DNA of 48,276 nucleotides from Candidatus Krumholzibacteriota bacterium. GTDB lineage: Bacteria > Krumholzibacteriota > Krumholzibacteriia > LZORAL124-64-63. Positions 1 through 8,174 of the stretch are shown in pieces. The notes below the pieces were generated by a model. That model was given only the letters and a program-made list of their open reading frames with translations. It was not told the origin of the DNA and ran no database searches. Every line of letters starts with the position of its first letter. Position 1 is the first letter of the stretch. The DNA is taken from assembly GCA_024275485.1 (NCBI GenBank), contig JAJRZA010000046.1:1-48276 (forward strand), written 5' to 3'. The translations under genes and the position numbers were made by a program.

Positions 1-189
1 AACACTCACTTCGCCAACACTCACTTCGCGACCGAGTTTCAGCCGGGCCTGCTCGAGAGCCAGGTCGCGAATTCTTTCTGCAGGCAGAAAAACCTTCACC
101 GCCACGACGAGAATCAACAGCACGGCCAGTGCAATTGCCAGAATCCGGATGGATTTTCTGCCGACCAAACTTCTGCCTGACGGGGCCAT
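1..189 (-). CDS. AsmA-like protein, N-terminal fragment (cut by window edge)
   Basis: The reading frame is open from an ATG at 189 to base 1, giving 63 residues; the rest lies outside the window. The protein starts with a short basic stretch, then one hydrophobic segment (about residues 18-36), then a segment with residues of the type FLPAERIRDLALEQA and GREVSVGEVSV. This arrangement, a signal-anchor followed by a 'two-helix then beta-strand' start with a conserved GR..(S/T)(V/I)G, is what AsmA/TamB-type envelope proteins show. Members of that group are anchored in the inner membrane and are linked to lipid transport or outer-membrane assembly. The gene lies 25 bases after the DUF4139 gene on the same strand, so they are probably co-transcribed. 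The family call rests only on the N-terminus. Confidence 0.6.
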   Translation of the reverse strand, partial: MAPSGRSLVGRKSIRILAIALAVLLILVVAVKVFLPAERIRDLALEQARLKLGREVSVGEVSV

Positions 190-214
190 GATCAAATCCC
201 TTGGTTATGGATTC

Positions 215-1645
215 CTAGTGTTTCACCCGAACCGTATATGTCAATACGGTCGAGCCAAGAGCAGGAACCGGTACTTGCCAGACCGCAGTGTTGCTGGCTG
301 CTTTTTCATGGGGCAGCGATTCTTTCAACATTTTCCAGTCACCGGGAACCGGCTCCATCACCTTGACGGTGACCGCTTCCTCTTTGCCGTTCTTCAGTTC
401 GATTTGATAGGTGCTTTCGTATACATACTCCACACGCGAGGATCCGGAGATTTTTTCGAAGTTGGTCTGCTTCTTGTTGGCGGTGATGTCGAAGGCGTCA
501 CCCAGTTTCAGGCGAATGGTTTCATTTTTCGGGGTGTGGTCGATTCGATCTTCACCAACAAATTGCAGCCTGTCCTTGGAGTCTTTTTTGTAGACCCGAA
601 CGATGCCTTTGGGTAGGGGCATGCCCAGGTTGTTCTCTTCGCTGTTGATCAGTTCCACAAAGACGCCGACCTTGATTTTTCGACCAATTTCACCAACCTG
701 GCCACGGTAATAATGGCTGTTGCCCCGAAGCAGGAATTCTTTGCGGCAGGGCACCTGCCCGGCCTGCATCAAGGCCACTTGTTTGGTTTGGTTGTCTTTC
801 AGGGTGGTGGTGCGTTCGAGGGTGTAGAGGTGGTATTCGAACATTTGCTCTTCGCTCATGCCGTCGCTAAGATCGGGGGCTCTGCTTGCTTTCTCCATCA
901 TGCCGTATTGTAACTGCCGGTGTTCCGGCGGAGCCCGATGCACGTCGCCGGCAACCAGCTGTAAGTCGGCATTGTGGTAGGCGGCACCACTCTGGTTGGT
1001 CAGGGTAACCCATCCGCTGATATTCAAGGCGTCGTCCTTGGCGTTGAGTTCGGCCACATAGTCGGCTTGCCAACTCAACCCGCTGGTCAAGTAGCTGAGC
1101 TCAATATCCTGTTCCTTTTTGGTGTCGCTTTTGGCAAGCATGGCCAAGGTGGGGCGGTCGCGAAGGTTCTCCGGAACATCGGGAAAAATCAGACGCCCGG
1201 GGATACCGGATTCAATGTGATCGCCGATCTGCAGAACCACCCCGTTTTGGGCACTCAGCACCGTGGCCTTGACCTGGGTTTCTTCACCGGTGGTGGGATG
1301 GGTCTTGACCACCAGGACTTCCCGACCAACATACTTTTCAAGCAGGGCGTGGGGAGTCAGAAGATCGAATTCAAAATTCTGTTCGAGGATGGATATGTCG
1401 TCTCCAGTCAGCAAGGCGGTTTCGGGTTTGATTTGAGCGCTGACTTCCCGGAAATCCAAAACCTGGATTCCCTTGATCAGGGAGATGGTGCGTTGGTCCT
1501 TGATCAGGGCCAGGTTCTGGTTGTAGATGGTTACCGAAACTTTTGTCTGGTCCTCCAGGGTAGTGGTGGTTGCCGGTGGGGAGGCCAGGGCGGTTTGGGC
1601 GAGCAGGATCAAGAATATGAGGAGGGCGGTAGTAGAATTTTTCAT
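215..1645 (-). CDS. DUF4139 domain-containing exported protein
   Basis: A 476-residue protein. The ATG at 1645 is chosen because GGAGGA stands just upstream and the product then begins with a good signal peptide (MKNSTTALLIFLILLAQTALA); the frame stays open further upstream but that part looks non-coding. After the signal the sequence VTIYNQNLALIKDQRTI and the later SGLSWQADYVAEL, LTNQSGAAYHNADLQLVAGDVHR and C-terminal NGKEEAVTVKVMEPVPGDW are typical of DUF4139 proteins, which are exported beta-rich proteins of unknown biochemical role. It probably acts in the periplasm or at the cell surface. It is first in a unit with the AsmA-like gene and has its own sigma70-type promoter at 1685-1712. 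The family assignment is fairly secure; the function is unknown. Confidence 0.85.
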   Translation of the reverse strand: MKNSTTALLIFLILLAQTALASPPATTTTLEDQTKVSVTIYNQNLALIKDQRTISLIKGIQVLDFREVSAQIKPETALLTGDDISILEQNFEFDLLTPHALLEKYVGREVLVVKTHPTTGEETQVKATVLSAQNGVVLQIGDHIESGIPGRLIFPDVPENLRDRPTLAMLAKSDTKKEQDIELSYLTSGLSWQADYVAELNAKDDALNISGWVTLTNQSGAAYHNADLQLVAGDVHRAPPEHRQLQYGMMEKASRAPDLSDGMSEEQMFEYHLYTLERTTTLKDNQTKQVALMQAGQVPCRKEFLLRGNSHYYRGQVGEIGRKIKVGVFVELINSEENNLGMPLPKGIVRVYKKDSKDRLQFVGEDRIDHTPKNETIRLKLGDAFDITANKKQTNFEKISGSSRVEYVYESTYQIELKNGKEEAVTVKVMEPVPGDWKMLKESLPHEKAASNTAVWQVPVPALGSTVLTYTVRVKH

Positions 1646-1684
1646 GAGTTCCTCCAATGAAGAAAGTGCGGGCGGATGGTGAAT

Positions 1685-1712
1685 ATTATAAACCAAAATG
1701 GGGAATTCCCAA
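1685..1712 (-). promoter_or_regulatory. sigma70-type promoter for the DUF4139 gene
   Basis: On the minus strand TTGGGA (1712-1707), a 16-base spacer and a perfect TATAAT (1690-1685) precede the DUF4139 start by about 40 bases. The spacer contains the 10-base palindrome GGGAATTCCC (1701-1710), which could be an operator; that last point is inference. Confidence 0.7.
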
Positions 1713-1894
1713 ATGGGGTTTGGGGGGAGGTCATAGGGTATTGTTTGAACACCGAAAGGTTGTGGAGGTGCCCAATTTTTTTCGGGCCCCACAAGAGGCC
1801 GGGTCTTTTTCTTGACTTTCACTGTAATATGTAAACATTTCGTTTGGACAACCGATACCCAACAAATGGGAATTGTAGTCACACTTTGAAACAA

Positions 1895-1909
1895 GGGCGC
1901 CCGGCGCCC
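1895..1909 (+). promoter_or_regulatory. GC hairpin in the leader of the hydrogenase operon
   Basis: GGGCGC-CCG-GCGCCC forms a six-pair perfect inverted repeat that ends 19 bases before the hydB ATG and 6 bases before its GAGGGG ribosome-binding site (1916-1921). It could limit access to the ribosome-binding site or stabilise the transcript. No clear -10 was found upstream; the best -35-like element is TTGACT at 1812-1817. Confidence 0.4.
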
Positions 1910-1928
1910 AACCATGAGGGGTTCACAC

Positions 1929-2951
1929 ATGGTTCAATTCTTCCTGGAACGAGACCGCATCGCCGATTTCGTGTCCCATCTGATGAACCGGAAACCCGTT
2001 TACGCACCGCATGCCAAGGGGCAAAAGTCCTTCGCCTTTGAAAAGGTGGACAATGCGGCGGACGTGGTTCTGGATTATCCCCGTACGATGCAATCGGTGA
2101 AAAAGTTTTTCCTTCCGCCACGGGAGCAGTTGCTGAGTTTCAACCTCACGGACAATAGTTTTCAAGATGCGGACCCGCAACCTGTGGATGCCATTTTCTT
2201 TGGTGTTCATTCCTACGATTTGGCTGCGGTGCATCGCCTGGACTACAACTTCAGTGAAGGCAATCCCGAGCGGAATTACCTGACTCGTCGTCAGGGAGCC
2301 TTGTTTGTCGGGGTTTCCTATTCTCCGGACAAGTATCACTTCTCCGGTTCTGTGGGCATCGATCCTTTCGACACAGCCGGGTTCGATGTTTTTCTCACCA
2401 AATTGCTTGATGGTTATGTCCTGGAAGCAATCACCACCGAAGGCGAAGGACTGCTTTCGGGATTCGACTTGCCGCCCCATGAAGCGGGCAAGCCGGCCAG
2501 GGGGCACTTCCAGCAGCACATCTACCTGCCGCAGGCCAAGCTGTCCACTGTGATGGAGCACAGTTACAAAAACGAGGTTTGGGATGAAACAAAAGAAAAG
2601 TGTGTGGGTTGCGGCACGTGCAATTTGGTGTGTCCAACCTGTTACTGCTTCAACGTTGAAGATTCGGTCGACATCACCGTCACCGAGGGGTCCCGCAGTC
2701 GGCACTGGGACGGCTGCATGCTCAGGGGTTTCAGCGAAGTCGCCGGCGGCGAGGTCTTCCGCGAATCCCTTGCCGCCCGACAGCGACACCGCATCTTTCG
2801 CAAGTTCAAGTACATCAGTGAATCGACGGGCGAAGCGTGGTGCATCGGCTGCGGCCGCTGCACGGCTTATTGCACCGCAGACATTAGTATCGTGAACATC
2901 GTCAACCGGCTGGTGGCCGACTTCGAAAAAGCCACCGTCAGCAATTTGTGA
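1929..2951 (+). CDS. hydB: [NiFe] hydrogenase, HydB-type iron-sulfur subunit (beta)
   Basis: A 340-residue protein; ATG at 1929 has GAGGGG 8 bases upstream (an ATG at 1914 lies inside that site and is rejected). It resembles the beta subunit of group 3b soluble hydrogenases (sulfhydrogenase HydB) and AsrA-like proteins. Two ferredoxin-type motifs are visible: CVGCGTC with further cysteines at 225, 228, 231, 235, 238 and 240, and CIGCGRC with cysteines 305, 308, 311 and 315. These [4Fe-4S] clusters are expected to carry electrons between the hydrogenase dimer and the flavin subunit encoded next. The gene order beta-gamma-delta-alpha is the classic hydBGDA order. The enzyme should be cytoplasmic since no signal peptide is present. 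It opens the operon; a hairpin sits in its leader. Confidence 0.9.
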   Translation: MVQFFLERDRIADFVSHLMNRKPVYAPHAKGQKSFAFEKVDNAADVVLDYPRTMQSVKKFFLPPREQLLSFNLTDNSFQDADPQPVDAIFFGVHSYDLAAVHRLDYNFSEGNPERNYLTRRQGALFVGVSYSPDKYHFSGSVGIDPFDTAGFDVFLTKLLDGYVLEAITTEGEGLLSGFDLPPHEAGKPARGHFQQHIYLPQAKLSTVMEHSYKNEVWDETKEKCVGCGTCNLVCPTCYCFNVEDSVDITVTEGSRSRHWDGCMLRGFSEVAGGEVFRESLAARQRHRIFRKFKYISESTGEAWCIGCGRCTAYCTADISIVNIVNRLVADFEKATVSNL

Positions 2952-3008
2952 TGGAGTTTCGTCTGGCAAATCGATGGATGAACCGGACTGTATTCAGGAG
3001 AGAGGGAC

Positions 3009-3860
3009 ATGAACAAATTCAAAATGGCTGATCCCGCCGACCTGAAGGATCTCTACCTTCCCGTGATGGCGGAAATCAAGGAAGTGCGCAAGTTGACGGA
3101 GATGGAAAATCTCTACACCGTCGAGTTGCCCGATGGCATGGAGCTGGGTCACAAACCCGGTCAGTTTGTCGAACTTTCCATCTTTGGGGTGGGTGAGGCC
3201 CCGTTTTCCATCTCCTCGTCGCCCACACTCAAGGGCGTGTTCGAGCTGGGCGTTCGCAAGGTCGGCATGTTGACCGATGTGCTGGCGGGATTTGAAGCCG
3301 GTAAAAAAATCGGCATTCGCGGACCTTTCGGCAACGGCATCGATCTGGAGAAATTCAAGGGCAAGGATGTCTTGATCATCGCCGGCGGCATCGGGTTGGT
3401 GCCCATGCGTTCGATGATCAACTACGTAATTGACAATCCCGATGATTTTGGAACCCTGCACATTGTTTACGGCAGCCGCAGCGACAAGGAGTTGTTGTTC
3501 ACCGATGAACTGGCGCAGTGGACCGAAAACCCGAGGGTCAACTACCACGTCACGGTGGACAACGCATCTCCCGGATGGAACGGAAAAACCGGTGTGATCA
3601 CCACCCTGATTCCCGGCCTTGATCTGGATCTGCCCAACACCGTGTGCTGTGTATGCGGGCCGCCGATCATGTATCGTTTTGCCCTGATGGCCCTCAAAAG
3701 CCGTGGTCTGTCCGACGAGCGAATCTATATGTCCCTGGAGCGGCACATGAAATGTGGTGTCGGCAAGTGCGGACACTGTCAAATCAACAACTCTTACGTA
3801 TGCCAGGACGGCCCGGTGTACCACTACCCGGATATCAAGTCACTGCAGGAGGCTTTGTGA
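3009..3860 (+). CDS. hydG: [NiFe] hydrogenase, HydG-type FAD/NAD(P)-binding subunit (gamma)
   Basis: A 283-residue protein of the ferredoxin-NADP reductase type. The N-terminal part (about 15-110) is the flavin-binding barrel, with PFSISSS in place of the usual RxYS motif; a nucleotide-binding part follows with GGIGLVPMRS. The C-terminus has a cysteine set C249, C254, C257 and C265 that should bind a [2Fe-2S] cluster. In group 3b hydrogenases this subunit exchanges electrons with NAD(P)H. The start ATG follows an AGGAGAGAGGG ribosome-binding site. Its stop overlaps the next start by one base (TGATG). The symbol hydG here means the sulfhydrogenase gamma subunit, not the radical-SAM HydG of [FeFe] hydrogenases. 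Confidence 0.9.
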   Translation: MNKFKMADPADLKDLYLPVMAEIKEVRKLTEMENLYTVELPDGMELGHKPGQFVELSIFGVGEAPFSISSSPTLKGVFELGVRKVGMLTDVLAGFEAGKKIGIRGPFGNGIDLEKFKGKDVLIIAGGIGLVPMRSMINYVIDNPDDFGTLHIVYGSRSDKELLFTDELAQWTENPRVNYHVTVDNASPGWNGKTGVITTLIPGLDLDLPNTVCCVCGPPIMYRFALMALKSRGLSDERIYMSLERHMKCGVGKCGHCQINNSYVCQDGPVYHYPDIKSLQEAL

Positions 3861-4606
3861 TGGCGAAACCCCGTGTGGCTATATTCGATTTTACAGGCTG
3901 TGAAGGCTGTGAGCTGAATCAGCTGAATTTCGAAGACCAACTCCTGGATATTCTGGCCCATGTGGACATTGTCGAATGGCGTGAGGCCATGGATGGCAAG
4001 GCCGATTCCTACGATATCGCCTTTGTCGAAGGCAGCTTGTCGACTCCCGACTGTATCGAACGCATCCATGTGGTGAGGCGCAAAGCCAAAATCCTGGTGG
4101 CTCTGGGTTCCTGCGCCGTGCAGGGCGGCATCAACGGTTTGAAAAACACCCGGCCCATCGAAAAGGTGCGTGAGGAAGTGTACGGAGAGGACAAATACCT
4201 CTTTCCGACCCTGCCTGCGTTACCGCTTTCAGCGGTGGTCAAGGTGGACTACAATATCCGCGGTTGCCCCATGACACAAATCGAATTCCTCAAGGTTTTC
4301 ACCGCCCTGGTTATGGGCAAGGAACCCGTAGAACCCACCCAGGCCGTGTGTGTGGAATGCAAGCTGAATGAGAACGAGTGCGTCTACGAGAAGGGCATGA
4401 TTTGTCTCGGCCCGGTGACCCGTGGCGGATGCGACTCTCATTGCCCGAACTTCGGGCAATACTGCACCGGCTGTCGCGGCCTGGTGCCCGAGCCCAACCT
4501 CGAGGGCATGGAAGAGATCCTGGTCAGTTACGGCTTGTCCGTGGATGAGGCCTGGAAGCGTCTACAACTTTACAACGCCGTCGAACTGGAGGGGTTGAAG
4601 TCATGA
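3860..4606 (+). CDS. hydD: [NiFe] hydrogenase small subunit, HydD type (delta)
   Basis: A 248-residue protein homologous to the 20 kDa subunit of complex I and to small hydrogenase subunits. It begins at the A of the hydG stop codon; the frame is open further upstream but that is inside hydG. CEGC (C14, C17) near the N-terminus, a GSC motif in the middle and the cysteine-rich tail CVECKLNENEC ... CDSHCPNFGQYCTGC provide ligands for three iron-sulfur clusters that lead electrons from the NiFe site. No twin-arginine signal is present, as expected for a cytoplasmic group 3 enzyme. The gene overlaps hydA by four bases (ATGA). Confidence 0.92.
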   Translation: MAKPRVAIFDFTGCEGCELNQLNFEDQLLDILAHVDIVEWREAMDGKADSYDIAFVEGSLSTPDCIERIHVVRRKAKILVALGSCAVQGGINGLKNTRPIEKVREEVYGEDKYLFPTLPALPLSAVVKVDYNIRGCPMTQIEFLKVFTALVMGKEPVEPTQAVCVECKLNENECVYEKGMICLGPVTRGGCDSHCPNFGQYCTGCRGLVPEPNLEGMEEILVSYGLSVDEAWKRLQLYNAVELEGLKS

Positions 4607-5907
4607 GCAGCAACATGGACATCAACGTCAAACACCTGACCAGGGTGGAAGGCCACGGCAACATCGTGGTGAACATGAAAGAGGGGGTTTTGGAGAAGGC
4701 GGAACTTCAAATTGTCGAGGCCCCCCGTTACTTCGAAGCCATGCTCAAGGGGCGCAGCTTCCATGAAGCCGCCATCATCACCTCGCGCATTTGCGGAATC
4801 TGTTCGCTGGGTCATCAAATGGCCTCGCTGAAAGCCACCGAAAATGCCCTGGGTCTTGAGGTGAGCGAGCAGACGATATTGCTGCGCAAGCTGCTGACCA
4901 ACGGGGCGACCATGCAGTCCAACGTGCTGCACGCCTACTTCCTGGCCGCACCCGATCTGCTGGGTGTTGGTTCGGTGTTCCCCCTGGTGGGGTCGCACCC
5001 GGACGTGGTGCTGCGGGCTTTGCGGATGAAGCGTCTGGCCAACGACATCGGCGATGTGGTCAGCGGCCGGGCCGTGCACCCCATCACCCCGGTGCCGGGT
5101 GGCTTCACCCAGATTCCCACGGAAAAGGAATTGCTGGCGCTGAAAAAACGCCTGCAGGAAGATATGGTGCCCGACTTCCTGGCCACCGTGGACACCATGC
5201 AGGCACTGGCCGGCGGCTTGGTCGACTTCACCCGTGAAACCGAGTACATCAGTTTGCGCTGTGACGATGAGTATGCCCTGTACGACGGGGATATCTGCAG
5301 CAGCGACACCGGTTTGGTGCCCGACAGCGAGTATCTGAAAATGACCAATGAATTCGTGGTTCCCCACAGCACCAGCAAGCACTGCAAGGCCAACCGCAGC
5401 AGCTATTTTACGGGAGCCTTGGCGCGCTGGAACAACAACAACGACAAGTTGCCCGAAGTGGCCCTGAAGGCGGCCGCGGATATGGGCCTGGCGCCAGACT
5501 GCTGCAATCCGTACATGAACACCATCGCCCAGGTGGTGGAGGCGGGCTATTGCGCCCTTGATTCGGTGGCTATTATCGACAAGCTGTTGTCCGATGGTTT
5601 GAAAAACGAACTGCCCAACCAGGAACCGACCAAATACGGAACCGGTGTGGGGTCCACCGAGGTGCCACGGGGAATTCTTTACCACGAGTACAGCTACGAT
5701 CGCCAGGGACGCATCACCGCGGCCAACTGCATCATTCCCACGGGTCAAAACCTGGAAAATATCGATGACGACATGAAGAAACTGGTACCGGAAATCATCG
5801 AAAAATCCAAGGAGGAGATCACTCTCGCCCTGGAGATGCTGGTGCGGGCTTACGATCCCTGCATCAGTTGTTCGGTGCACATGCTCGAAGTGGATTTTAT
5901 CGAATAA
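4603..5907 (+). CDS. hydA: [NiFe] hydrogenase large catalytic subunit, HydA type (alpha)
   Basis: A 434-residue large subunit carrying the NiFe(CN)2CO site. The N-terminal L1 motif is RICGIC (R62, C64, C67) and the C-terminal L2 motif is DPCISCSVH (C420, C423, H426), so all four nickel-binding cysteines are present. Eight residues (MLEVDFIE) follow H426; maturation proteases normally cut right after this histidine, and the protease gene is the next in the operon. Together with the three preceding genes the set is a complete group 3b-type, NAD(P)-linked, reversible hydrogenase; some members also reduce sulfur. The start has GGAGGGG about 6 bases upstream and overlaps hydD. Confidence 0.94.
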   Translation: MSSNMDINVKHLTRVEGHGNIVVNMKEGVLEKAELQIVEAPRYFEAMLKGRSFHEAAIITSRICGICSLGHQMASLKATENALGLEVSEQTILLRKLLTNGATMQSNVLHAYFLAAPDLLGVGSVFPLVGSHPDVVLRALRMKRLANDIGDVVSGRAVHPITPVPGGFTQIPTEKELLALKKRLQEDMVPDFLATVDTMQALAGGLVDFTRETEYISLRCDDEYALYDGDICSSDTGLVPDSEYLKMTNEFVVPHSTSKHCKANRSSYFTGALARWNNNNDKLPEVALKAAADMGLAPDCCNPYMNTIAQVVEAGYCALDSVAIIDKLLSDGLKNELPNQEPTKYGTGVGSTEVPRGILYHEYSYDRQGRITAANCIIPTGQNLENIDDDMKKLVPEIIEKSKEEITLALEMLVRAYDPCISCSVHMLEVDFIE

Positions 5908-5932
5908 GTGGACTTGATCGAATAGGCGTGGC

Positions 5933-6379
5933 GTGAAAATCTTTGCAGTAGGCAATTCGTTTTATGGTGACGATGGAGTCGGTGTGGCCGTCCTGGATCG
6001 CATCAGGGAGGCGAATACCTTCCCCGGAGCCGACCTGTTTGATGCCCATACGGACGCCTTGGTTCTGCTGGACCGGTTCAGTCCGGGTGAGCTCAACGTG
6101 ATCATCGACGCGGCCGATATGGGTCTTGAGCCCGGCGAAGTGGTGGCCTTCCGGCCGGACGAAGTGCACATGAAGATCAAGTCCGACCACCTGTCCATGC
6201 ATGGTTTCGGCCTGGGAGAAACCTTCATGCTGGCCGAGCAGTTGGGAACCATGCCTGAAAACCTGCTCATCGTGGGTGTACAGCCCGCGCGAATTGAAAT
6301 CAACCGGGGGCTGAGCGAGCCTGTGGCCGCCGCCGTGCCCCGTGTCATTTCCCTGATCGAAGCGGAGGCAACCGCATGA
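5933..6379 (+). CDS. hydrogenase maturation endopeptidase (M52, HycI/HyaD family)
   Basis: A 148-residue protein starting at a GTG (5933). The N-terminus has GNSFYGDDGVG, the family glycine/acid motif; D14, D62 and H90 correspond to the three nickel-contacting residues known from E. coli HybD. These proteases recognise nickel in the large subunit and remove its C-terminal tail, so the substrate is very likely the HydA encoded 25 bases upstream. The ribosome-binding site in front of GTG is weak (AATAGG), suggesting low expression or coupling to hydA. The stop overlaps the next start by four bases. Confidence 0.88.
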   Translation: MKIFAVGNSFYGDDGVGVAVLDRIREANTFPGADLFDAHTDALVLLDRFSPGELNVIIDAADMGLEPGEVVAFRPDEVHMKIKSDHLSMHGFGLGETFMLAEQLGTMPENLLIVGVQPARIEINRGLSEPVAAAVPRVISLIEAEATA

Positions 6380-6771
6380 ACAAGAAGACCATCCTGATCA
6401 TTGATGACGACATCGATTTGTTGGAGATCATTCGCGTTACGCTGGAGAATGAAAACTACGAGGTCATTGATGCCCAGAACGGTGATCGCGGAGTGGCCAT
6501 GGCCAGAGAGCGAAATCCCGACCTGATTTTGCTGGACGTGATGATGAGCAAGGTTGACGAGGGTTTCCAGGTGGCGTATGAGTTGCGAGGTGATGCCGCC
6601 ACGAAGGATATTCCGATCCTGATGCTGACGGCGGTGGTGGATCAGAGCGGTTTCGAATTCAACCCGGACAAGGATGCCGAATTCCTGCCTGTGGATGAGT
6701 TCCTGGAAAAACCGATCAGCCCGCGCAAGTTGGTGGATATGGTGCGCAAGCATCTGCCGACCAGCGTTTAA
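6376..6771 (+). CDS. CheY-like single-domain response regulator
   Basis: A 131-residue receiver domain with no output domain. It has the acidic pocket D10-D11-D12, the phospho-acceptor D54 in LILLDVMM, a threonine in MLTA and the lysine in EKPIS. Regulators of this sort act by protein contact or pass phosphate on. It starts with ATGA inside the stop of the maturation protease gene and is followed by the kinase gene after 8 bases, so the kinase is its likely partner. Because it cannot bind DNA itself, any effect on transcription would need another regulator not seen here. Confidence 0.9.
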   Translation: MNKKTILIIDDDIDLLEIIRVTLENENYEVIDAQNGDRGVAMARERNPDLILLDVMMSKVDEGFQVAYELRGDAATKDIPILMLTAVVDQSGFEFNPDKDAEFLPVDEFLEKPISPRKLVDMVRKHLPTSV

Positions 6772-6779
6772 AGGAGACC

Positions 6780-8174
6780 ATGGCAGCGGTCCGCAACAAT
6801 TCCCTGGTTTTACCGGAGTCATCCCAGTTCGTTTCGACCGCTTCCCTGCGCGTTCGGCTGGATTGGTTCAACAAGCTGCGCTGGGGAGCCGCTGTCGGCA
6901 TTCTGGTGGCGGTGACGGTGACCCGGTTCTTGCTCCCCCAGTCGCTGCCGTTGATTCCCCTGCTGGCAACTACCGGTATTCTATTGCTGATGAACCTGGG
7001 TTATGTGGTGCGCAACCATCGTCTCCCACCGAAGGACATTGATGCCGAACTGCGGCTGGTCAAGTTGCAGATGCTGGGTGATCTGGTGGTGCTGACTACT
7101 CTGTTGAACCTGACCGGGGGCGTCGAAAATCCCTTTTTATACATCTATGTGGTGCATGTGATGCTGGCCAGCCTGCTGTTCAAGGGCAGTGAAATCTACC
7201 AGATTTCCTGGCTGGCCATTTTCTTGTTCACGGCCGAAGTGATGGGCGAGTATCTCGATTTCCTACCGCATCACCACCTGCTGGGTTCGGGCGGTTTGAC
7301 CCACGAATTTCTTTTTATCAGCGTGTCTCTGGCATCTTTTTGGCTGGTGATGCTTTCCTGCGCCTACATTGGTGCTTCGATCATGAGACACAACCGCGCC
7401 ATCAAGGATGAACTGGTGGTGCGCCAGACCGAATTGGTCAAGGCGGACCAGGCCAAGATGGACTTCTTTCGCTTTGTCACCCACGAGGTCAAAAGCCCCA
7501 TCAACACGGCCCAGAGTGCGGTGGAGACGGCGTTGGAGGTGGGTGACGGCAAGATGTCGCCGACGATGGAGGATATGCTGTCCAGGGCGGTGCGGCGCCT
7601 GCACCAGGCCACGGAAATTGTCAAGGATCTGGCCGATCTTACCCGCGGGGGAATGCTGAAAAATGAAAATCTGCAGGCTGTGGATTTGAGCCGCCTGGTG
7701 GATCGTTTGGCTGCCCGTCAGCGGGATGTGGCCGACCGTAGCAGCCAGAAAATTGCAGTGCAGGTTCCTGTTGAGCCGGTGGTCATCACCACCAATTTGT
7801 CCATGGTGGACAAAATCATCACCAACCTGGTGAGCAATGCCGTGCGATACAACAAGGAAGGCGGCCAGGTGACGGTGACCTTGACCGGCAAACCAAAACT
7901 GGTAGTGCTGACCGTGACCGACCAGGGCATCGGAATTGGCCCGGAAGACCAGTCGCGTATTTTCGAAGAATTTTTTCGCTCAGCCGAAGCACAGAAAAAA
8001 ACCACCCTGGGCACGGGTTTGGGATTGGCCATTGTGCGCAAATTCGTCGATGATCTGGGTGGATCCGTGGACCTGGAAAGCAAGGTGGGGCACGGTTCCA
8101 CCTTTACAGTGACTTTGCCTCGAATTCCAGGCAAAGCCGACTCGTCCAGCCTGGATGGAAGGACAATGCCATGA
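6780..8174 (+). CDS. RegB/PrrB-like membrane sensor histidine kinase
   Basis: A 464-residue kinase; AGGAGACC precedes the ATG. About six hydrophobic segments fill residues 35-205, without a large periplasmic domain. In the loop after the third segment stands GGVENPF (113-119), matching the GGXXNPF heptapeptide that RegB/PrrB kinases use to sense quinone redox state. A dimerisation domain follows with H235 in THEVKSPI, then a GHKL ATPase domain with N (SNAVRYN), G1 (VTDQGIGI) and G2 (GTGLGLAI) boxes. No cysteine is seen after the H-box where RegB has its redox cysteine. RegB systems are known to control hydrogenase, nitrogenase and respiratory genes; here the kinase sits in the hydrogenase operon itself. 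The kinase call is secure, the RegB relation is likely. Confidence 0.88.
   Translation: MAAVRNNSLVLPESSQFVSTASLRVRLDWFNKLRWGAAVGILVAVTVTRFLLPQSLPLIPLLATTGILLLMNLGYVVRNHRLPPKDIDAELRLVKLQMLGDLVVLTTLLNLTGGVENPFLYIYVVHVMLASLLFKGSEIYQISWLAIFLFTAEVMGEYLDFLPHHHLLGSGGLTHEFLFISVSLASFWLVMLSCAYIGASIMRHNRAIKDELVVRQTELVKADQAKMDFFRFVTHEVKSPINTAQSAVETALEVGDGKMSPTMEDMLSRAVRRLHQATEIVKDLADLTRGGMLKNENLQAVDLSRLVDRLAARQRDVADRSSQKIAVQVPVEPVVITTNLSMVDKIITNLVSNAVRYNKEGGQVTVTLTGKPKLVVLTVTDQGIGIGPEDQSRIFEEFFRSAEAQKKTTLGTGLGLAIVRKFVDDLGGSVDLESKVGHGSTFTVTLPRIPGKADSSSLDGRTMP

Noticed and set aside
1795-1812. GGCC-type hairpin with a T run as an attenuator before hydB
   Set aside because: The stem is only 4-5 pairs and imperfect; too weak to call.
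4570-5955. A 461-codon open frame opposite hydA
   Set aside because: Antisense shadow of the large-subunit gene, whose L1 and L2 motifs fix the true strand.
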